Origin: Burkholderiales bacterium UBA1834
Lineage (GTDB): Bacteria; Pseudomonadota; Gammaproteobacteria; Burkholderiales; Burkholderiaceae_C
Direction: 5' to 3'
NCBI GenBank assembly: GCA_002339015.1
Contig: DDJC01000044.1
Span: forward strand, 39,365-103,364
Length of the DNA: 64,000 bases
In this document: positions 8,773 to 20,700 of the stretch, piece after piece
Layout of the letters: the number at the start of each line of letters is the position of its first letter
Position numbering within the stretch: position 1 is the stretch's first letter
Made by a program: the position numbers and the translations under genes
The notes under the pieces: generated by a model
What the model was told of the DNA's origin: nothing
The model's database searches: none
What the model saw: the letters and a program-made list of their open reading frames with translations, nothing else

Positions 8773-9483
8773 ATGTCGCTCCTGCTGCCAGACAACCGGC
8801 TGAGCACACCGCTGCCCGAGCTGTTTGCCCAGGTGCCGCCGGATTGGCGCGACGTGACCGATGCCTTCGCTGCGAGCGCGCCGGGGCAGGCCCTGGTGCA
8901 GCGTGTGGAGGCACGCCGCCAGCAGGGTGCCGTGATCTACCCGGGCGATGTCTTCGCGGCCCTGCGCCTGACGCGGCGCGCCGATGTGCGGGTGGTGATC
9001 CTGGGCCAGGATCCCTACCACGGCCCGGGCCAGGCGCATGGCCTGGCCTTCTCGGTGCAGCGCGGCGTGAAAATTCCGCCCAGCCTGCGCAACATGTTCA
9101 AGGAGCGCCAGCGCGACCTGGGTCTGTCTCCGCCCGGGCACGGTGACCTCACCGCCTGGGCCGACGAAGGCGTATTGCTGCTCAACACCACGCTCACCGT
9201 CGAGGATGGCCAGGCCGCAAGCCATGCGGGCTGGGGGTGGGAGGTGTTGACGGACGCACTGATCACCGCTGCGGCGGCCGATCCTTCGCCGAAGGTATTT
9301 CTGCTGTGGGGGGCGCATGCCCAGCGCAAGCGCCCCCTCGTGGAGGGGGCCTCGGACACTCACCTCATTCTCCAGGCTAACCATCCATCACCGCTGTCGG
9401 CCGCGCGAGGGCCCCAGCCATTCCTGGGTTGTGGGCATTTTGGCGAGGCGGAGCGTTTCATCGGCGCGCCGCTGTTTCGATGA
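8773..9483 (+). CDS. ung: Uracil-DNA glycosylase (family 1)
   Basis: Ung removes uracil from DNA and starts base-excision repair. The water-activating loop GQDPYHG contains Asp80. The uracil-binding LLLNTTLTVE segment and the minor-groove loop NHPSPLS with His204 are present. At 236 residues the length is typical. It is the last gene of the trpGDC-ung run and ends 18 bases before the end of the convergent hydrolase gene. Confidence 0.96.
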   Translation: MSLLLPDNRLSTPLPELFAQVPPDWRDVTDAFAASAPGQALVQRVEARRQQGAVIYPGDVFAALRLTRRADVRVVILGQDPYHGPGQAHGLAFSVQRGVKIPPSLRNMFKERQRDLGLSPPGHGDLTAWADEGVLLLNTTLTVEDGQAASHAGWGWEVLTDALITAAAADPSPKVFLLWGAHAQRKRPLVEGASDTHLILQANHPSPLSAARGPQPFLGCGHFGEAERFIGAPLFR

Positions 9484-9501
9484 CAGCGGTGCGCACCGGG
9501 T

Positions 9502-10461
9502 TCACTGACTGAGCTGGGTCCAGTTCACGATGGCGTTGTGCACGGCCAGCAGCATGTCGTTCGTGGGCGCGTGGCCTGCGCCTGGGAACACGTGGAGCAC
9601 ACTGGGCACGCCGAGTTGCTGAAGCCTGTTGTAGGCGATCTGGGATTGGCTCGCGGGCACGATGGTGTCATTGGTGCCATGGACCAGCACGGTGGGAGAC
9701 GCGGTGCTGCTCAAGGCAGCCACGGGGGATGCGGCCTGGGCCTTGTGGAGCAACTCAATGACCGTGGCAGTGTTCGAGAACACCGAGAAGTCGGTGATGC
9801 CGAACAGGTTGATTACCGTCCCCAGGGCAGAGAAGTCCGGATAGCCCGGGGGGGGCGTGGCCGTATAGGGATCGGGAAGCCCGAAATTGACGGTGCTGAA
9901 ATCCGTCAGGCACTTTGCAAGGTCCCAGGGGCCGGCCACCGAGACCACAAATTGCACCTTGCTGGAAACGCCCCATGCATCGGGTTGATTGACGGCGCCC
10001 AGCCAGCCGGCAAGCATGCCGCCCGCGGACAGGCCGACGGCGGCGATCCGGTTGCCGTTGATGCCCAGCAGGGGCGCGTGGTGGCGGAGCACACGGACGA
10101 TGCTCTGCATGTCATCGATCTGCGCCGGCCATGGACTGGCAGGTGCCGTCCGGTAGCTGGCGCCCACGGTCACGTAGCCCGCGTTCGCGTAGAACTGAGC
10201 GAACGATGCAACGTCCTGCCGATTGCTGACGCCAAAAGCGCCGCCCGGTATGAACACGATCACGGGTTTCTGCTGACCCCATGGTGAGGTCGTGGGCATG
10301 TAGACATCGAAGGCGACGTCGTTGGCCTTCGGGTCAGGGCTGTTCAGAAACTGCCCCAGCGTGAAGGTGAAGGTTTGCGCGCTGGCCTGGCCGGCCAGCA
10401 GGAGGGTGGACAGTGCTGCGAGGAAGGCCAGTTTGCCCAGCAAACGAATCAAATGGTTCAT
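9502..10461 (-). CDS. Secreted alpha/beta hydrolase (esterase-like), paralogue 1
   Basis: The first ~28 residues form a Sec signal peptide ending in QASAQ, so the enzyme is exported. The fold is alpha/beta hydrolase: an oxyanion region FIPGGAFG, the nucleophile elbow GLSAGG with Ser145, an acidic residue in HGTNDTIVP and the catalytic His in GAGHAP. The family resembles carboxylesterase and lipase-like hydrolases, but the substrate cannot be named. It lies 43 bases downstream of paralogue 2 on the same strand, likely one transcript. AGGG lies about eight bases before the ATG. The SPWG-Q-KP motif is shared by all three paralogues in this region. Confidence 0.8.
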   Translation of the reverse strand: MNHLIRLLGKLAFLAALSTLLLAGQASAQTFTFTLGQFLNSPDPKANDVAFDVYMPTTSPWGQQKPVIVFIPGGAFGVSNRQDVASFAQFYANAGYVTVGASYRTAPASPWPAQIDDMQSIVRVLRHHAPLLGINGNRIAAVGLSAGGMLAGWLGAVNQPDAWGVSSKVQFVVSVAGPWDLAKCLTDFSTVNFGLPDPYTATPPPGYPDFSALGTVINLFGITDFSVFSNTATVIELLHKAQAASPVAALSSTASPTVLVHGTNDTIVPASQSQIAYNRLQQLGVPSVLHVFPGAGHAPTNDMLLAVHNAIVNWTQLSQ

Positions 10462-10504
10462 GTTAGGCGCCCTGAATGGCGGTGATATTGAGGGTAGGGG
10501 CTGC

Positions 10505-11464
10505 TTATTCAGGGCTTCCCAGCCAGTTGATGAAGAAGGTATTCATGGGTTGCAGATATTCGATCGGCACGGTATGGCCCACGTTGAAAAGCTGGATGGT
10601 GCATTTACCCGGGGCCACGGCGTTCATGAACTGACAGGATGAGGTGGCCTGAACCGGAGGCACGAGGGTATCGAGCGTGCCGTGCAGAAACAGCGTGGGA
10701 GAGACCGACGAGGTGATTTTCGACACGGGCGAGGCATCCCATGCCTGTGCTGTGCTGGGCAAGGTGCCGGCGGCGAGGGTTTCCAGGGTGCCGCCAAACA
10801 GGCGCATGACGCCGCCCAGCGTGTTGAGGTCTGGATAGGTGTTGTTGGGAGCGCCGTTGGACAGCCGGAACTTGTCGAGGATGTCTTTGAGATCCCAAGC
10901 CCCGCCGATCGAGACGACACGCTGAACCTTGCTGGAATACGTGTTTGATGGATCCCGCACGTCTGTCGTGCCCAGGTGGCCGACGAGGGTGCCGCCCGAG
11001 GACAGACCTACCGCAGCAATGCGGTTGCTGTTGAGGCCCAGGAAGCCCGAGAACTGTCGCATGAGCCACACGGCAGAGCGCACATCGTCCAACGGAGCGG
11101 GCCAGACACCGAAATGAGGATCGGACGGATTGAAATCGGCCGGACGCGGGTAAGGCGGGAGTGCGCGCCGGGTGGTGCTGACGGTCACGATGCCCTGCTG
11201 GGCGTAGTACTCGCAGAAGGGGCGCACCAACTCCGCATCGGCGGTGCCGCCATCGCTGCCGGGCACGAACAGGATCCCCGGCTTGCTGTTGCCCCAGGGC
11301 GAGGTCGATGGCAGGAACACTTTGATCTGCAGGCCTGGCCGGATGTCGTAGGTGATTTCCTGGAAAGCGTGCTGTGCCCAGGCGGATGACGACGCCAGCA
11401 AAAGCATGCCGATTGACCACAATGCGCGCTGACCTGCCAAGGTCAGGATTTTAAATATTTTCAT
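10505..11464 (-). CDS. Secreted alpha/beta hydrolase (esterase-like), paralogue 2
   Basis: A signal peptide ends in SSAWA (about residue 30). Catalytic landmarks are GLSSGG with Ser155, HGTLDTLVPP for the acid and NVGHTVP for the His. The sequence is clearly closer to paralogue 3 downstream of the giant YD-repeat gene than to paralogue 1. Both share VRPFCEYYAQ, NRIAA and YSSKVQRVVS. Substrate unknown. The start lies 294 bases from, and divergent to, the giant gene, so the two may share a control region. Confidence 0.8.
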   Translation of the reverse strand: MKIFKILTLAGQRALWSIGMLLLASSSAWAQHAFQEITYDIRPGLQIKVFLPSTSPWGNSKPGILFVPGSDGGTADAELVRPFCEYYAQQGIVTVSTTRRALPPYPRPADFNPSDPHFGVWPAPLDDVRSAVWLMRQFSGFLGLNSNRIAAVGLSSGGTLVGHLGTTDVRDPSNTYSSKVQRVVSIGGAWDLKDILDKFRLSNGAPNNTYPDLNTLGGVMRLFGGTLETLAAGTLPSTAQAWDASPVSKITSSVSPTLFLHGTLDTLVPPVQATSSCQFMNAVAPGKCTIQLFNVGHTVPIEYLQPMNTFFINWLGSPE

Positions 11465-11758
11465 GGAGATCGATTATTCCTGGATATTGCTTTGAAAAGC
11501 CATGGCAGCGTTTTCCGGGATATTTATCCGGAAGCGATGCCTGAGCTGGAAATGGAATGCGGGCTGGTAGTGCCACCGGCTGAAGCCTACGTGAAAGAAT
11601 TTGCATATGCAATACAACCCCCTCATTCGAGGGGTGCGCCTAAACTTTTTCTCAAGAATTCGGTTAACCAGTTAAATCGGTTCGTTTTTTCAATCGAATT
11701 AATTCCCGAGTTTCTCGGCCGTGGGCCGTTGGACAAGGGGCAAGCATGGGGAAAGAAA
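11465..11758. promoter_or_regulatory. Divergent control region between hydrolase 2 and the giant YD-repeat gene
   Basis: The stretch contains a perfect 12-base palindrome TTGCATATGCAA at 11601-11612. It also contains a small hairpin with stem CCCCTC/GAGGGG and loop ATTC at 11619-11634, followed after 11 bases by a T-rich run. These could be an operator and an attenuator or terminator. The frame of the giant gene stays open back to a TTG at 11492, but the start is placed at ATG 11759. GGGGAAAG sits just upstream of that ATG, and the protein start from there matches the usual hydrophobic beginning of such proteins. Confidence 0.4.
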
Positions 11759-14700
11759 ATGGTTGCGATCGTCGCGGGTTCGGGTTTGGGTCTGTACAAC
11801 ACGTCGCTGGGTCTGCTCGGGCTGGCAGGCCAGGCAGGACAAGCAGGTACGGGACGGTCGGGCGATCAGGTCTACATCAACGCCAGCAATGGCAACCTCG
11901 TCGTGCGGCAGCAGGACGAGTGGCTGGTTGGTGTCGGCGTGGATGCGCAGCTCCTGCGGACGTACAACAGCCAGGCCACCAGCGACGGCGACAACAATGA
12001 CAACTGGCGTCTCGGATTGAGCCGTCGGGTGATGATTTCCGGGTCGAATGTGGTCAGGGTGGCCGAGGACGGTTCGCAGACGACCTATTACTACGACGCA
12101 GCCTCCGGGCTGTACACCTCGAAGGATGGCGCCGGTGCGCACGATTCGATGGTTCACCTGCCGGCGACCAACGAGGTGGTCTGGACCGACGGCTCCACTG
12201 GCGTGAAGGAGACCTACGCCCTGGACCCGAATGCCGCCGGCCAGTGGCGGCTATCGAAGATCACCGAGCCTTCGGGGGCTGTGCTCACGCTGGGCTACTC
12301 CGGCACGAAGGTGGTGAGCATCGCCACCTCGAACCAGGAGATGGTGCAGATCAACTACTACGAAGGCACCAACAACATCGAATCGCTGGTCACCTTCTTC
12401 AGGGAGAAGAATGACGGCAGCGGCGCCATCAAGGCGATCAAGCGGGTCAGCTACCAGTACAACAACAACCGGCTGTCCAAGGTGGTGGTCGATCTGACGC
12501 CGGACCGGGTGGATGATGCTGCCTTCTACGAGACCACCTACGAGTACGTCGATGGTACGAGCAACAAGCTGAGCCAGATACTCCAGTCCGATGGAAGCGC
12601 GCTCATCTTCACGTACGACGGGAACCGGATCAGCGGGTTCGCGGACTGGCGGGGCAGCACGGAGAACAGCACCATCAGCACGTTCTCCTACGGCACCAAC
12701 AAGACCACGGTGACCACCGGCAGCGGCGGCCTCACGCAGGTCACCGAGTTCACCTACGAAACCGCGGCTGGACAGAACCTCCAGCAACTGCGGGAGCTGA
12801 AGGTGCAGGATGGGGCGGGGGGTACCGCGCAGTCGTCGGCCTACCAGTACGACGCGGACGGCAACGTCCAGACCATCACCGACGGCCGGGGCAACGTGAC
12901 GACCTATGGCTACGATGCCTTCGGCAACCGCAACTACGAACGCGATGCCGCGGGCAACGTCATCACCAGGGTGTTCAGCACTGACCGCAAGAACCTGTTG
13001 CTGAGCGAGACACTCTATGTGGTGCCGGATCCCGACGCTGGCGGCGCGCTGCAGCCATCGGGGCCGCAGACCACCCGCTACGCCTACGACGCGCAGAGCA
13101 ATCTGCGCTTCGTCGTGTCGGCAGAGGGGCGGGTCACCGAGCATCGCTACGAAAGCACGACCAACGGGCTGGGTCAGCGCACCAGCACCATCCAGTACGC
13201 GGCGAACCGCTACACCGTCTCGGGCCTCACGCCCAGTCAGCAACTGCAGCTGTCCGATCTGCAGGCATGGCTGAGCAGCACGAGCGCACCGGTCAACAAA
13301 TCGCAGGCCCAGCGCACCGACTTCACCTACGATTTCCGGGGGCAGGTGGACAGGCAGATCACGTACGCGGCCCTGGATGCATCGGGCAATGGCGTGGTGT
13401 CGGATGGCAGCCAGACCTCCATCCAGTTCGTGTACGACCAGGCGGGTAACCTGCTGCAGTCCATCGACAGCCGTGGTGATGAACTGGCGACGCGCGACAC
13501 CGCGTGGGCCCAACTGGTCCGGGGGCAGATGAATCTTCCCGTGACGGCTGCCGGGCTGGACAACAACGCGAAGGCCGCGTTGCGTGGCCTGTTCACTACC
13601 ACGTACCAGTACGACGGCCTGAACCGGCTTATCCTCGTGCGCAACGCTCAGGGCGATACCCAGACACTGTATGTGGATGGTGCGCGCCAGACGCTGGTCG
13701 GCCAGGCCAACGGGCTGTGGACGGTCAATGTCTACGACCAAGCCAACCGGCTGCTGAGCAGCCAGCAGACCACGGTGGCCGGCGCGGATTTTGGCACCAC
13801 CACCTACACGTACGACATCCTGGGGCGCCTGCGCGCGGTGACTTCGCCGGGAACCGATGCTTCGGGCCGCAAGGCCTACTACATCTACGACAAGGCCGGG
13901 CGCGTGGTGGGCGAGATCGGCCGCGATGGCGCGCTGACGGAAACCATCTACAACGGCAACAGCCAGGTCGTGCGAAAGATCCGCTACGCCACCCTGCTGG
14001 ACACCGCATTGGTACCGGGTGATGGCACCAGCCTGACCATGGAGATGGTCAGGCCGCTGGCATTGCAGGCCGGGGCGGTGAACCGCACTGAGCGCATCCT
14101 GTACGACAAGAGTGGCCGGGTGTCCCGCACCATCGATGCGCAGGGCGCCGTGGTCGACTACCAATACGACGGCACGGGTTGGCTGGCCAAGAAGACCGCC
14201 TACGCCACGCTGCTGAGCGAAGCCCAGTTGCAGGCATTGGCAACCGCCGAAGCCGCCGGCGAATTGAACCTGGCCGTGGCCGCCGTTCAATCGAACAGCA
14301 AGCCCGCCGTCTCCGTCGATGACCGCAGCACCCGCAGCTACCACGATGCCGAGGGTCTCCTGACGGGCACCGTCGATGCCGAGAACTATTTCACCAAGTA
14401 CACCTATGACGACGCGGGCCGCCTGACCGGTATCACGCGTTACGCGAACCCCCTGCAGAACGCGGCATCGTTGGGCAGCACCATTCCGGGCGTGGGCGCA
14501 CAGACTGGCGCCTACGTCCTGACCGATGTCCGGGATCAGACGACGACGCAGCTGTACAACGCCAAGGGGCAGTTGACCGGCGTCATCGATGCCGCCGACT
14601 TCCTGACCGAGTTCTCGTACGACACCTCGGGCCGCAAGGTGCTGGAAGTGCGCTACGCCAACATCGCCAACCGTCTGGCCGGCACGGCCGTGGCGCAGGT

Positions 14701-17700
14701 GCGCCCCGTGGCCACCACGGAAGACCGCAAGACCTACTACCAGTACGACTCGGTCGGGCAACTGGTGGCAGTCGAGCGCCAGCCCGAAGGGCTGATCATC
14801 AACCACGTCTACGACTCGGTGGGCAGGCTGCTGCAGACCACCCAGGCGGCGGCTGCGAATGCGCAGAGCCGCATCGTGCAGCGCCGCTACGATGTCGCTG
14901 GCCGCCTGACGAGCGAGCTGAGCGCCCAGGCCAGCGCGAACGTGTCTTCGGACTATGCCGCATGGCTGGCGGCCAACAGCGGCGCCTCGCAGTCGGCCAA
15001 GGACGACAAGGTGGCCGCCTTGTGGGCCACCTACGGTACGCGCTACACCTATGATGCCGCTGGCCGGATGCTGTCCAGCACCGCACCGGATGGCGTCGGT
15101 GCCACGGGGCTGAAGACCCTATACTACTACGATGCACAAGGCCGCGTGGCGTACACCGTCAATGCGCTCGGAGAAGTTGCCAAGTACGTCTACAACGCCT
15201 TCGGTGAACAGATCGAAGCAGGCCGCTACCGTCATCGGCTGTCCGCCTCTTCGAGGGGTGCTGGCGGTTACGCCAAAACCTTCGCCGCCAGCCTGACAGC
15301 GGATTTCCTGGCGAGCTACCAGGTTGACAGTCAGACCGGCTACAACCGCCTTGGCAAGGTCGAGCTTTCCACGGTGTCAGGCCAGGCTCAGGCCTTCAGC
15401 TTCTACAACGCATTCGGAGAGCTTTCCGCCCAGTTGGTGGCCAATGGCACCGGCGTGACCCGGAGCGATCACCTTTACGACCGGCGCGGCCTGAAGCTCA
15501 GCACGAAGGACGACACCGGCGGCGTGGAACGCCTGGTTCAGGCGCAGTACGATGCCTTCGGCCGCGTGACCAAGACGATCGACGCCAAAGGTGCGGCCAG
15601 GACGAGCACTTACGACCGCCTGGGCCGTGAGATCACGACCTTCGACCCGGCCAACGCCTTCACGCAGACCACCTACGATGCCTTCGGCCGGGTGCTCACC
15701 TTCACGGACCGGCAGCTTGCGACCACCACCTACGTCTACGACTCACCCAACCGGAAGTTGACGGCCACCACGCCTGAAGGCATCCAGACCATCACCGAAA
15801 GCAATGTGCACGGCGACGTGGTCAAGGTCACCGTTCAGCACAAGGACAAGGGCCTTTCCACGGTGGACTCGCTCAGCCGCGTGACCGTGTACGAGTACAA
15901 CGCCAACGGGAAGGTGACCTCGGTCACCAGTGCCCAGGGAAGCGGTGCGCAGAGTTCAGTCACCACGGAGTACGACAAGGCGGGCCGGGTCTTCAAGATC
16001 ACCGATGCCACCGGCACCGTCACGCAGACCACCTACGATGCGGCCAACCGGGTCATGAAGCGGCAGGTGGATCCTGCCGGTCTCAATCTCACCACCGAAT
16101 ACTTCTACGACGCCAAGGGGCGCGCCGCCTGGGTCAAGGATGCCAGCGGTGTCTGGACGCAGACTGAGTACGACAGTCAGGGCCGCGTCCAGGCGGTCAC
16201 GGTCGATCCACGCAAGGTGCCGCACACGGGCCTGACCTACGATGCGCGCACGCCCCTTGACCTGTCCACCCTGGTGAACAACCCGGTGGCAGGCGGTGGC
16301 CTGGCCCTTCGCACGGAATACACGTACGATGCCGCCAGCCAGGTCGTGACGGTGGCCGAAGGCGTGAACAGCACGCTGGCGGCCAACGACGTGCAGCGCT
16401 ATGCGAACGCCCGGATCACCAGCTATGTCTACGATGCGCTGGGACGGCGTGTTGCGGAAGTGCTCGATCCCAAGCGCACACCCCTGGCGGCTGCAGGGGC
16501 GCAAGACCGCCCGGCCGGCATCGAGGCACGTACGACCTACTTGTACGACAAGAATGGCAACGTCATTGCCCGGATGGATGCGACGGGCAGCACCACCCGC
16601 TACGTCTACAACGACAACAACCAGGTGACGCACACGGTCGACGCGACCGGCGTCGTCACCCAGAACACCTACGATGCCGATGGCCGCCTGACGCAGACGC
16701 GGCAGTATGCGGGCAAGCTGACACAGAGCACGGGAATCAAGGTCTGGCACCGCGACGGCACGGCGAGCCAGGTGCAGCGGCCGCTGGGCCGCTTCCTCCT
16801 GGGGGACGTGGTCACCGTCACGGTGCGGGCAAAGGCGGCGGACAACACGAGGGCCAGTCTCGCCATCGCCAACGCCTCGTTCGTCGGCGCCTCGGTGGAC
16901 ACCAAGTTCGGCACGCGTGACGCGGACGGCTGGCAGACCTTGACGGTCACCTACACGCTGACGAAGGATGAAGACCTGATCGCCTACCTCGGTGGCGATC
17001 GAGATGGGGTGAACTCCAGCGATGGACGCCACGTCATCTACGACAACCTGGTGGTCAACAGCGTGAAGCGGGCGGGTGTGCTCAACGACACTTTCGATAC
17101 GCTGACGCTCGACAACCCGCAGGTCGCCACCAGCTACTTCGCCTCAGGTCAGGCCGAACTGACCAGCTACGTCAGGCTGGACGCGGCCACGCTCACCGAC
17201 GCACAGATCCGGACTGCCACGGCAGCGCTGGCCAATGCCGACAAGGATCAGACGACCACCTACGTCTACAACAAGGATGGCAAGCTCACGCACACCGTCG
17301 ATGCGCTGAACTACGTCACCAAGCATGTCTACGATGCCGCCGGTAACGTGGTTCAGACCACACGATTCATCACGGCGCTGTCCGCAGCGCCGACCCCTGC
17401 GCAGGTCAATGGCGATGTCAAGTGGTTCGCCGCGGCGGAGCCGGCGACCAACACCAGGGACCGCGTGGAGCGCTTCGCCTACGACCAGGCCAACCGGCTG
17501 ATCTGGAGCCTCGATGCGGAAGGCTACGCCACCCAGACACTGTACGAACAGTCGGGCCTCAAGATCACCCAGAAGCGCTATGCCAACCCGGTGATCTATG
17601 CCGATGGCAACTCGTCACTCAAGATCAACGTGGCGCCCTTGCCGGTGATCACACCGCCGACCTCCGGTGCCTACATCGTGAAGGACGATACGAACGACCG

Positions 17701-20700
17701 CACCCTGGTGCGCCAGCTCGATGCGGTGGGCCGCGAAAAATCCGTGAAGGATGCGGCCGGATACCTCACGACCAAGAGCTATGACCTCGCGGGCAACCTG
17801 AAGTCGGTGACACGGTTCACGGAGGCGAGCAGCCTGACACAGGACGAGACCGACACCGGCAATGCCATCCAGCGGTTCGAGTACGACAGCGCGGGGAGGG
17901 TGATCAAGGCGATCAACGCCGAGGGTGCTGTCACCTTCAATGAATACGACCTCGCGGGCAACCTGATCGCCAGCACCGTAGGGTACGGCGGCAGCAGCGC
18001 GGTCAAGAGCGTCTACGCCTACGATGGCGCCGGCCGCTTGCTGCAGGAAACCGTTGGCGCTGACAAGCCCGAGGCGGCCACGACGCGTTACGAGCTCGAT
18101 GGCGCGGGGCGGCGCACCAAGGTCATCGATCCCCGCGGCATCGAACTGGCCGAAAGCAACTCGGCATGGGCCCAGGCGCTCCGCAAGACCCTCATCGGCA
18201 CCTGGGTGGCGCCGGTGGCCGGATCGAACGACTACCTCAAGCTGCTCAATGCCTATGCGACCCTGCAGGAATTCGATGCGCGTGGTCAGGTCATCGCCAG
18301 CGTCGATGCGCTGGGCGGCAGGACACTGACCGACTACGATGCCTTCGGCAATGCCGTGAAGGTGACGGACCCCAGGGGCCAGGTTGGCCATTTCTTCTTC
18401 GACCGGCTTGGCCAGAAGACCTGGAGCATCAATCCCCTAGGCTATGCCACGCAGACGGTCTACGATGGACTGGGGCAGGTCAACAGCGTCGTGAAGTACA
18501 GCACGGCGGTCAGCGGCACCGTGACGCCGGGCCAGCCACCCAAGCTGTTCGACACGCAGCAGGCGGCCACTTCGGCTAACGCCACCTTCTACATCGTCAA
18601 GCAGAGCACCAAGGACGCGACGACCGGCATCGCCTACGACAAGGTGGGTCGCCAGACGGCGATCATCGATGCCGAAGGGTTCGGTGAAAGCGCCGTCTTC
18701 AACGGCTTCGGCGACAAGGTTAGCTTCACGGCCAAGTCCAGCACGGCGATCACGCTCAACGCCACGGGTACCTACACCTATACATACGACAAGCTCGGCC
18801 GTGTCCTCACCGAAACGAGCCCCGTGCTCACGAAGGAACTGGACACCGCCGGAAACATCAAGCTCACCAACGGCCAGCCCACGATGATGGCCGTCATCAC
18901 GGCCTTCAAGTACGACAGCCGTGGCAACGTGATCCGCAAGACCGAAGCCCAAGGGCTCGTCGAACAGCGCATCACCAACTACACCTACGACAAACAGAAC
19001 CGGCTGATCGGGCAGACCAAGAACGCCATGACCATGGTCAGCGTGCAGCCCGACGGCACGGCCACCCAGACCGCTGGCGTGGTGCCCACCGAGACCCGCA
19101 ACTACGATGCGCGCGGCAATCTGATCGAGCTCTACACCAACGCCGGAGAGCGCACGCTGTACTACTACGACGCGCTCGACCGCCGCGTGGCACAGCTCGT
19201 GGCCACAGGCACGCGGGCTGACGGCGTCTATGGCGCCTACGTGGAGTTCGAGTACGACAAGGCCGGCAACATCGTCAAGCAGTCGGCCTACTCATCGCTG
19301 TTGAAGTTGCCGGCCACGCCGGGCGGCGCCGTGCCGAGGGCCGACATCAACACGGCCAGTGACCGCATCACCTACTTCGAGTACGACGCGAACAACCTGC
19401 TGCGTTCGCAGACCATCAAGGACGTCGTGGCTGGCAAGGTCAACGCGGCCACGGGCAACTACGAACTCACAGTCCAGGACCTGGTAACGCGCTACACCTA
19501 CGATGCGGCCGGCAACCAGACCTCGGTCGAAGACGGCCGGGGCAACAAGACCTACTTCTACTACGACGCGGCGGGTCAGCGCATCGCGCAGGTCGATGCC
19601 GAGAACTACATCACCGTCTGGAGTTACGACGACAAGGGCAATGTCACCCTGGAATCCAAGGCTTCGACCCGCTGGGCGGGAGCACAGGCCCCGTCCGTGG
19701 TAGCCGGCGCCGGATTGCCGGCCGCTGTGGCTGCCAACACGTATGGCGACAAGCGAACGACGGTCTATACCTACGATCGACTGGGACGGCTGAAGACCCA
19801 GACCGTCAAGGCGGCAATGGTGGGGGCTTTCCAGGAGTCGCCAACCCTCATCGTGCCCACGGCCGTGGACATCACGACCAGCTATGACTACAACGGGCTG
19901 GGCGCCGTCATCAAGAAGACGGAAGGCACGGGCGATATCCTGTTGTGGGAATTCGATGCGATGGGCCGTGAAAAGCGCCGTCGTGGCGCGGAGTACCTCG
20001 AGTTCGGTGGCACCGATCTGGTCCGCCGCACGCAGGACACTGAGTACAACGGCCTGGGCAACAAACTGCGCAGCATCGAGCAGGACAAGACCCTTGGCAC
20101 GATCGACAGCAACGACCGCATCACGAACTATTTCTATTCGGAGAACGGCTATCTGACCAAGGAGGTCGATGCCGCCGGCAATGCGGTAACCTACCAGTAC
20201 GACATCGCTGGCCGCGTGGCGGCCAGGTCTGTGAGCCGGCAGGATCACGCCGGGGCGTTCTTCACCGACACGCTGCTGTACGGCTACGACGTGGCGGGAC
20301 GCCAAGTCGACCAGTACGTCGTCAGCAAAACGGGCAACAACGCAGCCGTGACGGTGGCAGGGTTGCAGTTGCGCCGCAACAGCACGCAGTACAGCGCCTT
20401 TGGCGATATTGCCAGCAAGTCGTTGAACAGCGAAGTGACGGAAACCGCTACATACGACACAGCTGGGCGATTGCTTGCGGCCAAGTCTGCGAATGGCGTG
20501 CCAACGGTTTACCTGCGGGATGCGTCCGGCAACATCACCTTGACGATCACGCCGCCAGCCGATGAGCAGACGGCGGCCACCGCATCTGCTTTCGCAGAGT
20601 TCTTCCGTGCCGAGGCCTACGACGTCGAGTATATCGGTGCGGCGATCAAAGCCGGCGCCCATGCCAACGTGGCGGTGTTTGACAAACGAAACCTGCAGAC

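Noticed and set aside
11492..11758. Upstream TTG start for the giant YD-repeat gene
   Set aside because: The added 89 residues have no recognised domain and the DNA contains a hairpin and a palindrome typical of control regions; ATG 11759 has a better ribosome site. The longer form is not fully excluded.
12251..14806. Minus-strand frame of about 850 codons inside the giant YD-repeat gene
   Set aside because: The plus strand shows well-formed YD repeats throughout; the antisense translation is low complexity and has no plausible start context.
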